In this document: piece by piece, positions 34,450-43,043 of the stretch
Numbering within the stretch: the stretch's first letter is position 1
Layout: every line of letters starts with the position of its first letter
Assembly: GCA_030429565.1 (NCBI GenBank)
Contig: JAUIFE010000006.1
Span: 62,001 to 126,000 of the forward strand
Direction of reading: 5' to 3'
Origin: Holophagae bacterium
GTDB lineage: Bacteria > Acidobacteriota > Holophagae > Acanthopleuribacterales > Acanthopleuribacteraceae
DNA length: 64,000 nucleotides
Program-made: the position numbers and the translations under genes
Notes under the pieces: generated by a model
What the model saw: only the letters and a program-made list of their open reading frames with translations
Database searches by the model: none
Told to the model about the DNA's origin: nothing

Positions 34450-36714
34450 ATGGCGGCGAAGAACAAGAAACGCGATAAAAAGAAAAAAGGACCGAGTCAG
34501 CCGCCGCGCAAAGTGCAGCCGGAGAAGGCGGAAGCGGCTTACCGTGAGGCAGCCGCCGCGTTTCAGCGCGGTGACTTCGCGGCTGCCGAGAGTACGACCA
34601 AGAAGGCGTTAACCTACGACGGCGGTCATCCCGGTTCGTTGCACCTCAAGGCGATTTTTCACCATCAGCGCGGTGAAACCGAGGCCGGACTCAAGGTGAT
34701 CAAGCGCGCTCTCGCGGCCAAACCCAGCTCGCACTTTTACCACAACACGCGCGGTAATTTATGGGTGCAGGTGGAGCGTTGGGCCGAGGCCGAGGCCGCC
34801 TACCAACAAGCGCTGACCTTTCAACCCGATTTTGCCGACGGCCACGCCAATTTGGGTTTCGTGTTACTGCGCACCGGCCGGCTCGAGGCTTGTAAGGCGC
34901 GGTTGGAGAAGGCCTTGGGTTACCAGCGCGAACACGTTGATGCGCTGAATCACTACGGTCGCTACCACTGCGAAATCGGTGATTATGTGGGGGCACACAA
35001 GATCTTCGAGCGCGCGTTGCAATTGGTGCCCGACAATGCCTTGGTTCACAACAACTTGGGGTTGACGGCGGTTGCTTTGGGTCAGCCCAAACAAGCCGAA
35101 AGCCATTACCAACGCGCGCTTGCGCTGCAGCCGATGGCGGAAATCCACAATAACTACGGCATTTGCCTGCGCGATCTCAAGCGTTGGGACGACGCCGTTG
35201 CCCAGTTCGAGCTGAGTCTTGCCCGCGATCCCGCATACGTGCGGGCCCAGGCCAACCTCGGCGACCTACTCCAGGATCAGGGCGATTGGCGGGCGGCGCG
35301 GGCGGCCTACCAAGCCGCCTACGACCAAAGCGGTGCCGGTGCCTACTTATTTAAGCTGGCGACGGTGTTGCCGGTGATTGCGGCGGATACGGCCGAAATT
35401 GAACAGGCCCATGCGGCGACGGCCGAAGCATTGACGGCGATGGCGGGGCAGGATTTGCGCATCGACAACCCCCAGGAGAATCTCAACCGCACGTTGTTTT
35501 TTCTGGCCTACGGTGGTCGTCCGGTGCGCGATCTGCAAACCCAGGCGGCTCAGGTGTTGCGCCGCTGTTGTCCGGCGCTGTCTTACCGTGCCGCCCACGT
35601 GCCGCAACCGCAAGCGCGGGCCGACGGCCGAATTGCGGTTGGTTTCATCTCGCGTTTCCTGCGCAACCACACGATCGGCCGCTTGTACCAGCACCTGATT
35701 TGCAACCTGCCGCGCGATCGTTTCCATGTGACCGCCTTTGTGCCCGACCAAAGTGACGATCACGTGGTGGCGGCGTTGCGTGCCGAGTGTGACGCCTGTG
35801 TTGCCGTTCCGGCTCACCTCAACCGCGCCCGTGACCTGGTGGCGGCGGCGTGCTGCGATATCTTGTTTTACCTGGATATCGGCATGGACATCACCACCTA
35901 TCTGCTGGCGTTTATGCGCTTGGCGCCGATTCAAATGGCGACGATCGGTCACCCCGTCACCAGTGGCATCGAGACAATTGATTACTTCCTGTCCAGTCGC
36001 GGCATGGAACCGGACAACGCGGCCGAGCATTACAGCGAGGCGCTGTTGTTGAGCGAGGTGCCGGCGATGATGGTGGCCGCTCCCGCCTGCCGGCCGAAAA
36101 GCCGCGCCGATTTCGGGCTGGTGCCCGAGCGGCGCTATTACGTGTGTCCGCAGAGCTTGTTTAAGTTCCATCCGGATTTCGACGCGGTGCTACGGGCACT
36201 GCTGACGGCCGACGCCGAAGCCGAACTGTTGCTGATTGAAGGTAGTTACCCGGCTTGGCGGCGCTTGCTGACGGCCCGCTTCGAGCGTGTGTTGGGGCCC
36301 CTTGCCGCGCGGATTCGCTGGTTGCCGCGCATGTCGCAAGACGATTTCGTGAACTTGATCCAATTGGCCGATGTCATGCTCGACCCACACCATTTTGGCG
36401 GTGGGATGACGTCTTACGAAGCCTTGGCGGTGGGGACCCCGGTCGTGACGCGGCCGGGTTCGATGATGTGTGGGCGCGTGACCGACGCGCTGTATCAACG
36501 CATCGGTTTGCGCGGCTTGACGGTGACCGACGACCAGGCCTATGTGGCCACGGCCACGGAACTGGCCAAGAACCCGGCGCAGCGGGCCCAGATCGTGGCG
36601 GAAATGACGCGTCTCAAGGATGCGGCTTTCCTCGACGAGCGGGCGGTGGTGGAAACGGCGGCACAGCTTGCCGCGGTTTATGCGCGCGGGCCGCGTCCCC
36701 GCGAAGCATGGTAA
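34450..36714 (+). CDS. TPR-containing O-GlcNAc transferase-like protein
   Basis: 754 residues from ATG 34450; a TTG two codons upstream is the alternative. A lysine-rich tip (residues 2-20) precedes about eight tetratricopeptide repeats (about 25-310), a spacer, and a GT41 catalytic region from about 380. This has GFISRFLRNHTIGRL, DILFYLDIGMD, the LAPIQMATIGHPVTSGI box, FKFHPDFD, and the donor-binding DPHHFGGGMTSYEAL with GTPVVTRPG. The family attaches sugars to serine/threonine of proteins, or acts in bacterial adhesin and surface glycan modification. Cytoplasmic. Cotranscribed with the RfbD-like gene; a terminator follows. Confidence 0.92.
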   Translation: MAAKNKKRDKKKKGPSQPPRKVQPEKAEAAYREAAAAFQRGDFAAAESTTKKALTYDGGHPGSLHLKAIFHHQRGETEAGLKVIKRALAAKPSSHFYHNTRGNLWVQVERWAEAEAAYQQALTFQPDFADGHANLGFVLLRTGRLEACKARLEKALGYQREHVDALNHYGRYHCEIGDYVGAHKIFERALQLVPDNALVHNNLGLTAVALGQPKQAESHYQRALALQPMAEIHNNYGICLRDLKRWDDAVAQFELSLARDPAYVRAQANLGDLLQDQGDWRAARAAYQAAYDQSGAGAYLFKLATVLPVIAADTAEIEQAHAATAEALTAMAGQDLRIDNPQENLNRTLFFLAYGGRPVRDLQTQAAQVLRRCCPALSYRAAHVPQPQARADGRIAVGFISRFLRNHTIGRLYQHLICNLPRDRFHVTAFVPDQSDDHVVAALRAECDACVAVPAHLNRARDLVAAACCDILFYLDIGMDITTYLLAFMRLAPIQMATIGHPVTSGIETIDYFLSSRGMEPDNAAEHYSEALLLSEVPAMMVAAPACRPKSRADFGLVPERRYYVCPQSLFKFHPDFDAVLRALLTADAEAELLLIEGSYPAWRRLLTARFERVLGPLAARIRWLPRMSQDDFVNLIQLADVMLDPHHFGGGMTSYEALAVGTPVVTRPGSMMCGRVTDALYQRIGLRGLTVTDDQAYVATATELAKNPAQRAQIVAEMTRLKDAAFLDERAVVETAAQLAAVYARGPRPREAW

Positions 36715-36788
36715 ACGCCGTAAATCCGCAAAAACATGGTCGGAGACGGCGGTGCCTGTTAGAATGCTGGGTTGTACGAAACCGAGGA

Positions 36789-36822
36789 AAGGGCCGAAAT
36801 TCACTGGATTCACGGCCCTTTT
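36789..36822 (+). terminator. Intrinsic terminator of the rfbD-OGT unit
   Basis: Perfect 8-bp stem AAGGGCCG/CGGCCCTT with a 16-nt loop followed by TT. Located 75 nt after the transferase stop codon. Confidence 0.75.
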
Positions 36823-36999
36823 GATCGTTAAATTGCTGCGGTTTTTGATTTTGTCCGATGTGGCGACGGTGAATCGGCACCGTGTCACCCGACCGAAAAA
36901 GCGCGGAAAAAAGGTTCGCTCATCCGGACGACGCCGGTGCCGCTTCGCGCTGGGATGGTTGTGCCGGCTCGGTTTGGGAACACCGCGGGAGGCTTTCCC

Positions 37000-38922
37000 T
37001 TGTTAACTCGTCTTGTTGTTAGTTTGCTGTTTTTGGCCGCGGCGGTAAGTGCACCGTTGTTAAGCGCGCCCCTCCCCGTGATGACCGCGACGGCCCACTG
37101 GTTACCGCAAAACCAGACGGCCCCCATGATTGAAGCCAAAGTGGCTATGCCGCTGGCGACGCAGCACTATTTCCGTATTGAACTCACCTTTCCGGCGATG
37201 AATACAGCCACCACGCGTCGCTTCCAAATGCCGGTGTGGACTCCGGGCTCGTACAAGGTGCGTGACTTCGCCAAAAATGTCGAAGCCTTTGCGGCCCGCA
37301 ACGCGGCGGGCGAGGCGCTGCCGTGGCGCAAGCTCGACAAAGCGACCTGGGCGATTGAGGTACCGGCCAAAACGGCGGTGACCCTTTCCTACGATATTTT
37401 TGCCTACGAATTTTCAGTGCGCACCAGTTACATCGACGCCTTTTACGGTTACATCAACCCAGCCTCGGCCTTTCTTTACGAGCCAGGCCAAGAGAAAACC
37501 AGTTATCAAGTGGCCGTGGTGACACCCGAAGGGTGGAATGTGGCAACCGCGTTACCGCGCATCGCCGAACACGTGTTTTTGGCCGACAACCTCGACGTGT
37601 TGGTGGACTCGCCACTGGTGTTTGGGCCCCTGCGACGCCACGAGTTCGAGGTGGCCGGCATTCCTCATTACTGGGTGATTGCGGGCGACGTCAACATGAA
37701 CGAAGCGGGGATGACCGAGTCGCTTAAGAAAATCGGTGAGGTCGTCGGTGATCTTTACGGCGGTTATCCTTTTGACCGCTATTACTTTCTCTCGCAGTTC
37801 CGGCTCGACGGCGCGCGCGGCGGTTTGGAACACGCCAACAGCACCATGGTTCAAGCCAGTTCCGATTTTTTCCGTACCGCGAAGGGCTGGGACTATTTCC
37901 TCGGTTTATTGATTCACGAGTACGTCCATGCTTGGAACGTCAAGGCGATTCACGATCGCGCCTTGGCCGAATTTGATTACCAAAACGAGCAGTACACGCA
38001 AATGCTGTGGCTGCACGAAGGCTGGACCTCTTACTACGATAACCTGCTGATGGCACGCGCCGGCTTTTGGGACGAGAAACGCCTGATGGCTTCTTTTGCC
38101 AAGGAACTCAACACCTACTACCGGGTGCCGGGCAACACGCGCCAAAGTTTGGTCGAAGCGTCCCAAGACGCTTGGATCCATTTTTACCAGCGCACCGATA
38201 GCTTTAAAAACTCGCGCAACAATTATTACGCGACTGGTTCGATGGCGGCCTTTGCCTTGGATTTGGTGATTCGTCACCGTTCGAAGAACAAGGCGAGCCT
38301 TGATTCGGTCATGCGGCGCTTGTACCAGGAATACGGCGCCAAAGGCCTTTCGGTCGACTGGCAGATTGTGCATCAAGTTGTCAGTGAAGAAGGTACTAAG
38401 GCGGCGGGTTCTTTTCTCGACCGCCACGTGCGCGGCACCGACGTGATTCCTTTCGATAAGATTTTGGGTTACGCCGGGTTGTCGTTTAAAGAAGTTGAAG
38501 ACGAGAAAGACGCCGCCGAGAAGGCCTATCAGCCACCACCGGAAGTGAGCCTGGGGATTGAAACGCGCGCCAACGGCGACACCTTGTTTATCGACCACGT
38601 TTGGCGCGATGCGCCGGGATGGCAGGCGGGCCTTGATTTTGGCGACGAAATCCTTGCGGTCAACAACCGCCGTGTTACCAAGAAAAACTTTGAGAAGTTA
38701 CTGCAGTGGTCGCATCCCGGCGATGTTGTCGAGGTGCTGGTTTCCCGGGCCAACAAAGTCCTCACCGTCCCGGTCAAACTGGTGCCCAAACCAAAAACCA
38801 AAACACTGGTTTTTGATGCCGACGGCGCAAGCGGTTTACAAACGGAAATTTACCGAGCTTTGTTCCCTGAAGATCCCTCATCGGAGAAAACCAAACAACA
38901 GGAGAAGTCATGGCAACCGTAG
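37000..38922 (+). CDS. M61 family glycyl aminopeptidase with PDZ domain
   Basis: 640 residues from TTG 37000: GGGAGG sits 7 nt upstream, and this start gives a clean signal peptide (LTRLVVSLLFLAAAVSAPLLSA, shown only as its first part LTRLVVSLLFLAAAVS). The frame is open to 36937, but that extension is not protein-like. The M61 N-terminal beta domain runs to about 280. The zinc site is HEYVHAWN, with the third ligand in HEGWTSYY. A PDZ domain follows at about 530-610 (WQAGLDFGDEILAVNNRRV). It acts in the periplasm or outside, removing N-terminal small residues from peptides. First gene of a four-gene operon. Confidence 0.93.
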   Translation: MLTRLVVSLLFLAAAVSAPLLSAPLPVMTATAHWLPQNQTAPMIEAKVAMPLATQHYFRIELTFPAMNTATTRRFQMPVWTPGSYKVRDFAKNVEAFAARNAAGEALPWRKLDKATWAIEVPAKTAVTLSYDIFAYEFSVRTSYIDAFYGYINPASAFLYEPGQEKTSYQVAVVTPEGWNVATALPRIAEHVFLADNLDVLVDSPLVFGPLRRHEFEVAGIPHYWVIAGDVNMNEAGMTESLKKIGEVVGDLYGGYPFDRYYFLSQFRLDGARGGLEHANSTMVQASSDFFRTAKGWDYFLGLLIHEYVHAWNVKAIHDRALAEFDYQNEQYTQMLWLHEGWTSYYDNLLMARAGFWDEKRLMASFAKELNTYYRVPGNTRQSLVEASQDAWIHFYQRTDSFKNSRNNYYATGSMAAFALDLVIRHRSKNKASLDSVMRRLYQEYGAKGLSVDWQIVHQVVSEEGTKAAGSFLDRHVRGTDVIPFDKILGYAGLSFKEVEDEKDAAEKAYQPPPEVSLGIETRANGDTLFIDHVWRDAPGWQAGLDFGDEILAVNNRRVTKKNFEKLLQWSHPGDVVEVLVSRANKVLTVPVKLVPKPKTKTLVFDADGASGLQTEIYRALFPEDPSSEKTKQQEKSWQP

Positions 38923-39791
38923 AAAAAATTGATATAGGCATTGTCGGTGGCAGCGGGTTCTACCGTATGGAAGAGCTGACTGACCGCCGTGAAGTTGAGA
39001 TCGACACCCCGTATGGTAAACCCAGCGATGCTTTTTTAGTGGGTCGATTGGGCGGTAAGTCGGTCGCCTTTTTAGCGCGCCATAATCGCAAGCACAACAT
39101 CATGCCCAGCGAGCTGAATTTTCGTGCCAACATTCACGCGTTCAAGCAGTTGGGCGTGAAGTATTTGATCTCGGCGAGTGCCGTCGGCTCGCTTAAAGGC
39201 GACTACGCACCGACCCATTTTGTGTTTCCCGACCAGTTTATCGACCGCACGCGTCACCGTATCGACACCTTCTTCGGCGAAGGGGTTGTCGCCCACGTTT
39301 CCTTGGCCGATCCGATCTGCGGCTACCTGCAAAACGTTTTATACGAATCGGCCCGCGAGGTCGGTGTCACGACCCATTTGGGCGGGACTTACGTCAACAT
39401 GGAAGGTCCGCAGTTCTCCACCCGTGCCGAGTCCTTTATGTACCGCTCTTGGGATGCCGATGTGATCGGCATGACCAACCTGCAGGAAGCGAAATTGGCG
39501 CGTGAAGCCGAGATCCCTTACGCGACCATTGCGATGGTGACGGATTACGATTGCTGGCACGAGGAAGAGGAAGCAGTAACCGTCGACATGGTCCTCAAAA
39601 TTTTGAAGCAAAACGCCGATGCTGCCGCCGCGACCATTGCCAAGGCAGTCAACAACATCGATTTGGATAAATCCAATCCGATTCACGATGCGTTGCAGTT
39701 CGCCATTTTAACCCAACCTGAAAATATTCCGGTTGAACGTAAACGCGCCCTCGCCGCCATTATCGGCAAATACATGGACACAGATTCCTAG
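38910..39791 (+). CDS. mtnP: S-methyl-5'-thioadenosine phosphorylase
   Basis: 293 residues, ATG 38910 with AGGAG upstream, overlapping the M61 gene by 13 nt. Matches the MTA/purine nucleoside phosphorylase family: VGGSGFY at the phosphate site, ARHNRKHNIMPSELNFRANI, SASAVGSL, NMEGPQFSTRAES, and the base-binding VTDYDCWHE. DYDCW with tryptophan fits MTA as substrate. It phosphorolyses methylthioadenosine, a by-product of polyamine and homoserine-lactone synthesis, for methionine salvage. Neighbour to a PfkB-type kinase. Confidence 0.93.
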   Translation: MATVEKIDIGIVGGSGFYRMEELTDRREVEIDTPYGKPSDAFLVGRLGGKSVAFLARHNRKHNIMPSELNFRANIHAFKQLGVKYLISASAVGSLKGDYAPTHFVFPDQFIDRTRHRIDTFFGEGVVAHVSLADPICGYLQNVLYESAREVGVTTHLGGTYVNMEGPQFSTRAESFMYRSWDADVIGMTNLQEAKLAREAEIPYATIAMVTDYDCWHEEEEAVTVDMVLKILKQNADAAAATIAKAVNNIDLDKSNPIHDALQFAILTQPENIPVERKRALAAIIGKYMDTDS

Positions 39792-39808
39792 AAACTAAGG
39801 TGACCCAA

Positions 39809-40714
39809 ATGAACATTTTGACCGTTGGTTCTGTTGCATATGACGAGGTAATTACCCCGTTTGATCGTCGTGAACGTGCGCTCGGTGGTTCCGCCACATT
39901 CTTCTCGATTGCGGCCCGCCACTTTGCGCCCGTTTCCCTGGTAGCCGTCGTCGGCAACGATTTTAATCTCGCCGATGAACAACTGCTCGAACACAAAGGT
40001 GTCGATCTGGCCGGCCTGGAGAAAGTCGACGGCAAGTGCTTTTTCTGGAAAGGCGAATACCTCGCCAACTGGAACGACCGCATCACGCACGATACCCAAC
40101 TCAACGTGTTTGAGCATTTCAAACCCAAGGTTCCGCACACGCTGCGCGACAGTGAGGTTGTCTTTTTGGGCAACATCCACCCATCCTTACAGCTCGACGT
40201 GCTTAACCAGGTCGACAAACCCAAAGTTGTTGCGCTCGACACCATGAACCTGTGGATTAAAGAAACACGCGCCGACTTGATTGAGACGCTCAAGCACGTC
40301 GACTTCCTGCTGATCAACGACTCCGAAGCGGCCATGCTGAGTGGCCAACGCCAATTGATCGAAGCGGCCAAAACCATCGCCGAGATGGGCCCGAAAACGC
40401 TGTGTATCAAACAAGGCGAACACGGTGCGCTGTTGATTCGCGGTGAAGAAATCTTCATGGCGCCCGCGTATCCCAAATGCACGGTGGTGGATCCCACTGG
40501 TGCCGGCGACTCCTTTGCCGGCGGCTTCATTGGTTACCTGGCCGCACAAAACGATCTCAGCTTCGACACCCTCAAAAAAGCCGTCATCTACGGCAGCGTG
40601 ATGGGCTCCTTCACGGTTGAGTCGTTTTCGGTCGACCGTTTGGCGTCGATTACCCGCGACGATATCGAAGCGCGTTATCGCGAATTTGTGACCTACACGC
40701 ATTTCGAGGCTTAA
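39809..40714 (+). CDS. PfkB family carbohydrate/nucleoside kinase
   Basis: 301 residues from ATG 39809, with AAGGTGA upstream; the GTG at 39800 is inside that site. Signature 1 is in the N-terminal region (ERALGGSATFFSIAARHF). Signature 2, DPTGAGDSFAGGFIGYLA, contains the catalytic Asp and the anion hole. The family phosphorylates ribose, adenosine or similar compounds. The position right after mtnP suggests a nucleoside or a ribose derivative from MTA breakdown, which I infer from context only. Confidence 0.92.
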   Translation: MNILTVGSVAYDEVITPFDRRERALGGSATFFSIAARHFAPVSLVAVVGNDFNLADEQLLEHKGVDLAGLEKVDGKCFFWKGEYLANWNDRITHDTQLNVFEHFKPKVPHTLRDSEVVFLGNIHPSLQLDVLNQVDKPKVVALDTMNLWIKETRADLIETLKHVDFLLINDSEAAMLSGQRQLIEAAKTIAEMGPKTLCIKQGEHGALLIRGEEIFMAPAYPKCTVVDPTGAGDSFAGGFIGYLAAQNDLSFDTLKKAVIYGSVMGSFTVESFSVDRLASITRDDIEARYREFVTYTHFEA

Positions 40715-40727
40715 TCTTAGGACCGGC

Positions 40728-41897
40728 ATGCTCCGCTTTTTCCTGACCGCGTTTTTCCTGTGCTTCACTCTCGCCCCCTCGGCGGGCGATGATGCCACGC
40801 GTGCGCAGCCGCCGGAGCTCAACCGGGTCCGACAAAAAATGGAGCGAATCGACGACAACGTCTCGCGTTTGCAAGAACAGTTGACCTCGATTCGCTCCGA
40901 TTCCTCGAAGCTCTCCGAGGAAATTTCCGCTTTGGAATTGGAACGGGCGTTGATTTCGGCCAAGGTTCAGAAACACGAGCTGGAGCTGGCGCAAACACAG
41001 GTGCGATTGGATGAAACCGAAGGCCGTCACCGTGCCTTGGATGAACAGGCCGCGTCGCAAAAAGAACGGATTCACCAGCGTTTGCGGCAACTCTACAAGC
41101 GCGGCAACTTGGGTTATGCGCAGTTTTTGCTGAAAGAATCGGAGCGTGCCGATTTAATTACCGCCTACCACTATGCCAAGATTCTGACCGAGCGCGATCA
41201 CAATCTGTTGGCTGAGTACCGCGAGACCCAGCGTGCGCTTGAGGAAACCGCCGCCGAGTTGCGTGCTTTCCGCGATTCAGCGGCCAAAACGCGCGCCTCA
41301 CTGGCCGAGCAACAGACCGAATTGGACGCGCTGCTCAAGAAACGCGCCGCACGACTTCGTACCATTCGTCGCACGTCTAAGCAGAAAATGACTCTGCTGA
41401 AAGAGCTTGAGTTGGAAAAAGAAGAGCTCGAGCTGATGGTGCGCCGCTTAACTGAGGAAGACGCCGACCCGATGGCGCTACGCGTGCCGATTTCCCGTTA
41501 CAAAGGCCGTCTCGACTGGCCTGCGCTGGGCAAGATCCTGCGCCGCTTTGGCGTCTACATCGATCCCGAGTACGCCACCAAACGCCGTCAAAACGGCGTC
41601 ACCTTGCGCATGGATAAAGGCACCCCGATTAAGTCCGTCTACAGTGGCAAAGTTATTTATGCCGATTGGTTTAAGAACTACGGCAACTTAATTATCATCG
41701 ATCACAGCGAACGCATTACCACCTTCTATGCTCACTGTGAGCAAATTCTGGTGAAACGCGGCGACTTTGTCGAACGTGACCAGGAAATCGCGACCAGCGG
41801 TGATTCGGCATCCTTAGAAGGGCCGGTGCTGCACTTTGAAATTCGCAACCGCACCAAACCCGAAGATCCCAAGGGTTGGCTTAAACAGGGGCGTTGA
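40728..41897 (+). CDS. EnvC-like murein hydrolase activator, degenerate M23 domain
   Basis: 389 residues, ATG 40728. A signal peptide spans residues 1-19 and a long coiled coil runs from about 30 to 240. The C-terminal LytM/M23 domain, from about 285, keeps the fold (GTPIKSVYSGKVIYADW, YGNLIIIDH, LHFEIRN). However, the metal ligands are lost: the first His is absent (NGVTLRMDKG), and the HLH pair reads VLH. Loss of zinc ligands is the hallmark of EnvC, which activates division amidases instead of cutting peptidoglycan. It should act in the periplasm at the septum. Last gene of the M61-mtnP-PfkB operon and convergent with the next gene. Confidence 0.88.
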   Translation: MLRFFLTAFFLCFTLAPSAGDDATRAQPPELNRVRQKMERIDDNVSRLQEQLTSIRSDSSKLSEEISALELERALISAKVQKHELELAQTQVRLDETEGRHRALDEQAASQKERIHQRLRQLYKRGNLGYAQFLLKESERADLITAYHYAKILTERDHNLLAEYRETQRALEETAAELRAFRDSAAKTRASLAEQQTELDALLKKRAARLRTIRRTSKQKMTLLKELELEKEELELMVRRLTEEDADPMALRVPISRYKGRLDWPALGKILRRFGVYIDPEYATKRRQNGVTLRMDKGTPIKSVYSGKVIYADWFKNYGNLIIIDHSERITTFYAHCEQILVKRGDFVERDQEIATSGDSASLEGPVLHFEIRNRTKPEDPKGWLKQGR

Positions 41898-41898
41898 G

Positions 41899-42780
41899 TT
41901 AGGGTGTCGCCGTTGCTTCCGCCAAACAGCGCACCAGGTAATCGCGAATTAAGACGTGATGTGACCACACGATGAAATGGTTTTGGTCCTCGAGGCGGAT
42001 GATTTCAACCGGTGCCGAGACGATTTTTTCCTCGGCGAACAGCGCGTTGCCGTAGGGGACCAGCTCGTCCTTCGTGCCGTGGAAAACCGTCGTCGGCGCG
42101 GTGATTTGCGGCCACATCGGCAGCATTTGCTCGAGTTCGCCCTTGAGCGGCAGGATTTCGCGGTTGGTGGTGAGCAGGTCGATGGGAATCATCCAGTTGA
42201 TCAAGCGCCACTGGGCCGGGATTTGAATCCACTTGGTTTTTTCCAGGGTGGGGTCGATGGAGGGCGCAATCATGACGTTACGGCCGACCAGGTCGGGGTA
42301 GTCCATGGCGACCCGTGCAATGACGGGACCGCCGAGTGAGTGGCCGACCAGTATCGGTTTTTGGGCGTTTTGGTTCTCGCGCAAAATCGCCGCCACCGCC
42401 GCCGCTTGAATCGCTTGGCTGGGTTGGGCTTTGCCGCGATCAGAGGCGCCAAAGCCGGGGCGGTCGAGGGCCACCAAACGCGCGCGCGAAACCAGCTCGT
42501 CGTCGACCAGATAGTTGAGGAAATTGTGCCAACCGCCCGGTGAACCGTGAACAAAAACGATCATGGGGCGGTCGGCGGGGCCGGTGGCGACGGAATGGAC
42601 CTGGCCGTGATTGGTTTGTCGCGTTTGCATTTCCGGCTGGATGCCGGCGTTCTCGAAGGCGGTTTGAATTTTTTTAGTCGAGGGTCCAAACGACATGCAG
42701 TTCACCAGAATGATTGGGCTTGAGATCAGGAGTGCGAGGAGAATCAATAGGTTGCGAAGCCATTTTCGTCGGATTGTCAT
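41899..42780 (-). CDS. Alpha/beta hydrolase, membrane-anchored
   Basis: 293 residues, ATG 42778-42780 with GGAGG 9 nt upstream. Residues 7-27 are a signal anchor; the following VNC could be a poor lipobox. The hydrolase core has HGSPGGWHN (oxyanion region), DRPGFGASD, the nucleophile elbow GHSLGG, the acid region HGTKDELVP, and the last His in DQNHFIVW. It should act on an ester or amide in the envelope; the substrate is unknown. Transcribed alone on the minus strand. Confidence 0.88.
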   Translation of the reverse strand: MTIRRKWLRNLLILLALLISSPIILVNCMSFGPSTKKIQTAFENAGIQPEMQTRQTNHGQVHSVATGPADRPMIVFVHGSPGGWHNFLNYLVDDELVSRARLVALDRPGFGASDRGKAQPSQAIQAAAVAAILRENQNAQKPILVGHSLGGPVIARVAMDYPDLVGRNVMIAPSIDPTLEKTKWIQIPAQWRLINWMIPIDLLTTNREILPLKGELEQMLPMWPQITAPTTVFHGTKDELVPYGNALFAEEKIVSAPVEIIRLEDQNHFIVWSHHVLIRDYLVRCLAEATATP

Positions 42781-43043
42781 GATGTTACGCCTCCTTGGCG
42801 GCGGGCGCGGCGGCCTTCGGGTTTTTCACGTGATTCCGGTGCCGTGCCGCTTCCCATTCAATGATAAAATAGGCCCATTCATTTTTTGCCGGACTTATTT
42901 GGTATGGCTTCTTCGCTCTTTGCACAGTCAACCCTTTTGCACGCGACCTATTGGGTTGAAATTTCAGAAAGAACGCCGCGCGTCGGCCGTCGGCCCGCGC
43001 CCCTTTTATTGGATTGGATGGTTTTGTGACGTTTGAGAATGCC

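Noticed and set aside
36937..36999. Upstream start for the M61 peptidase
   Set aside because: It would bury a clear signal peptide; TTG 37000 has GGGAGG at ideal spacing.
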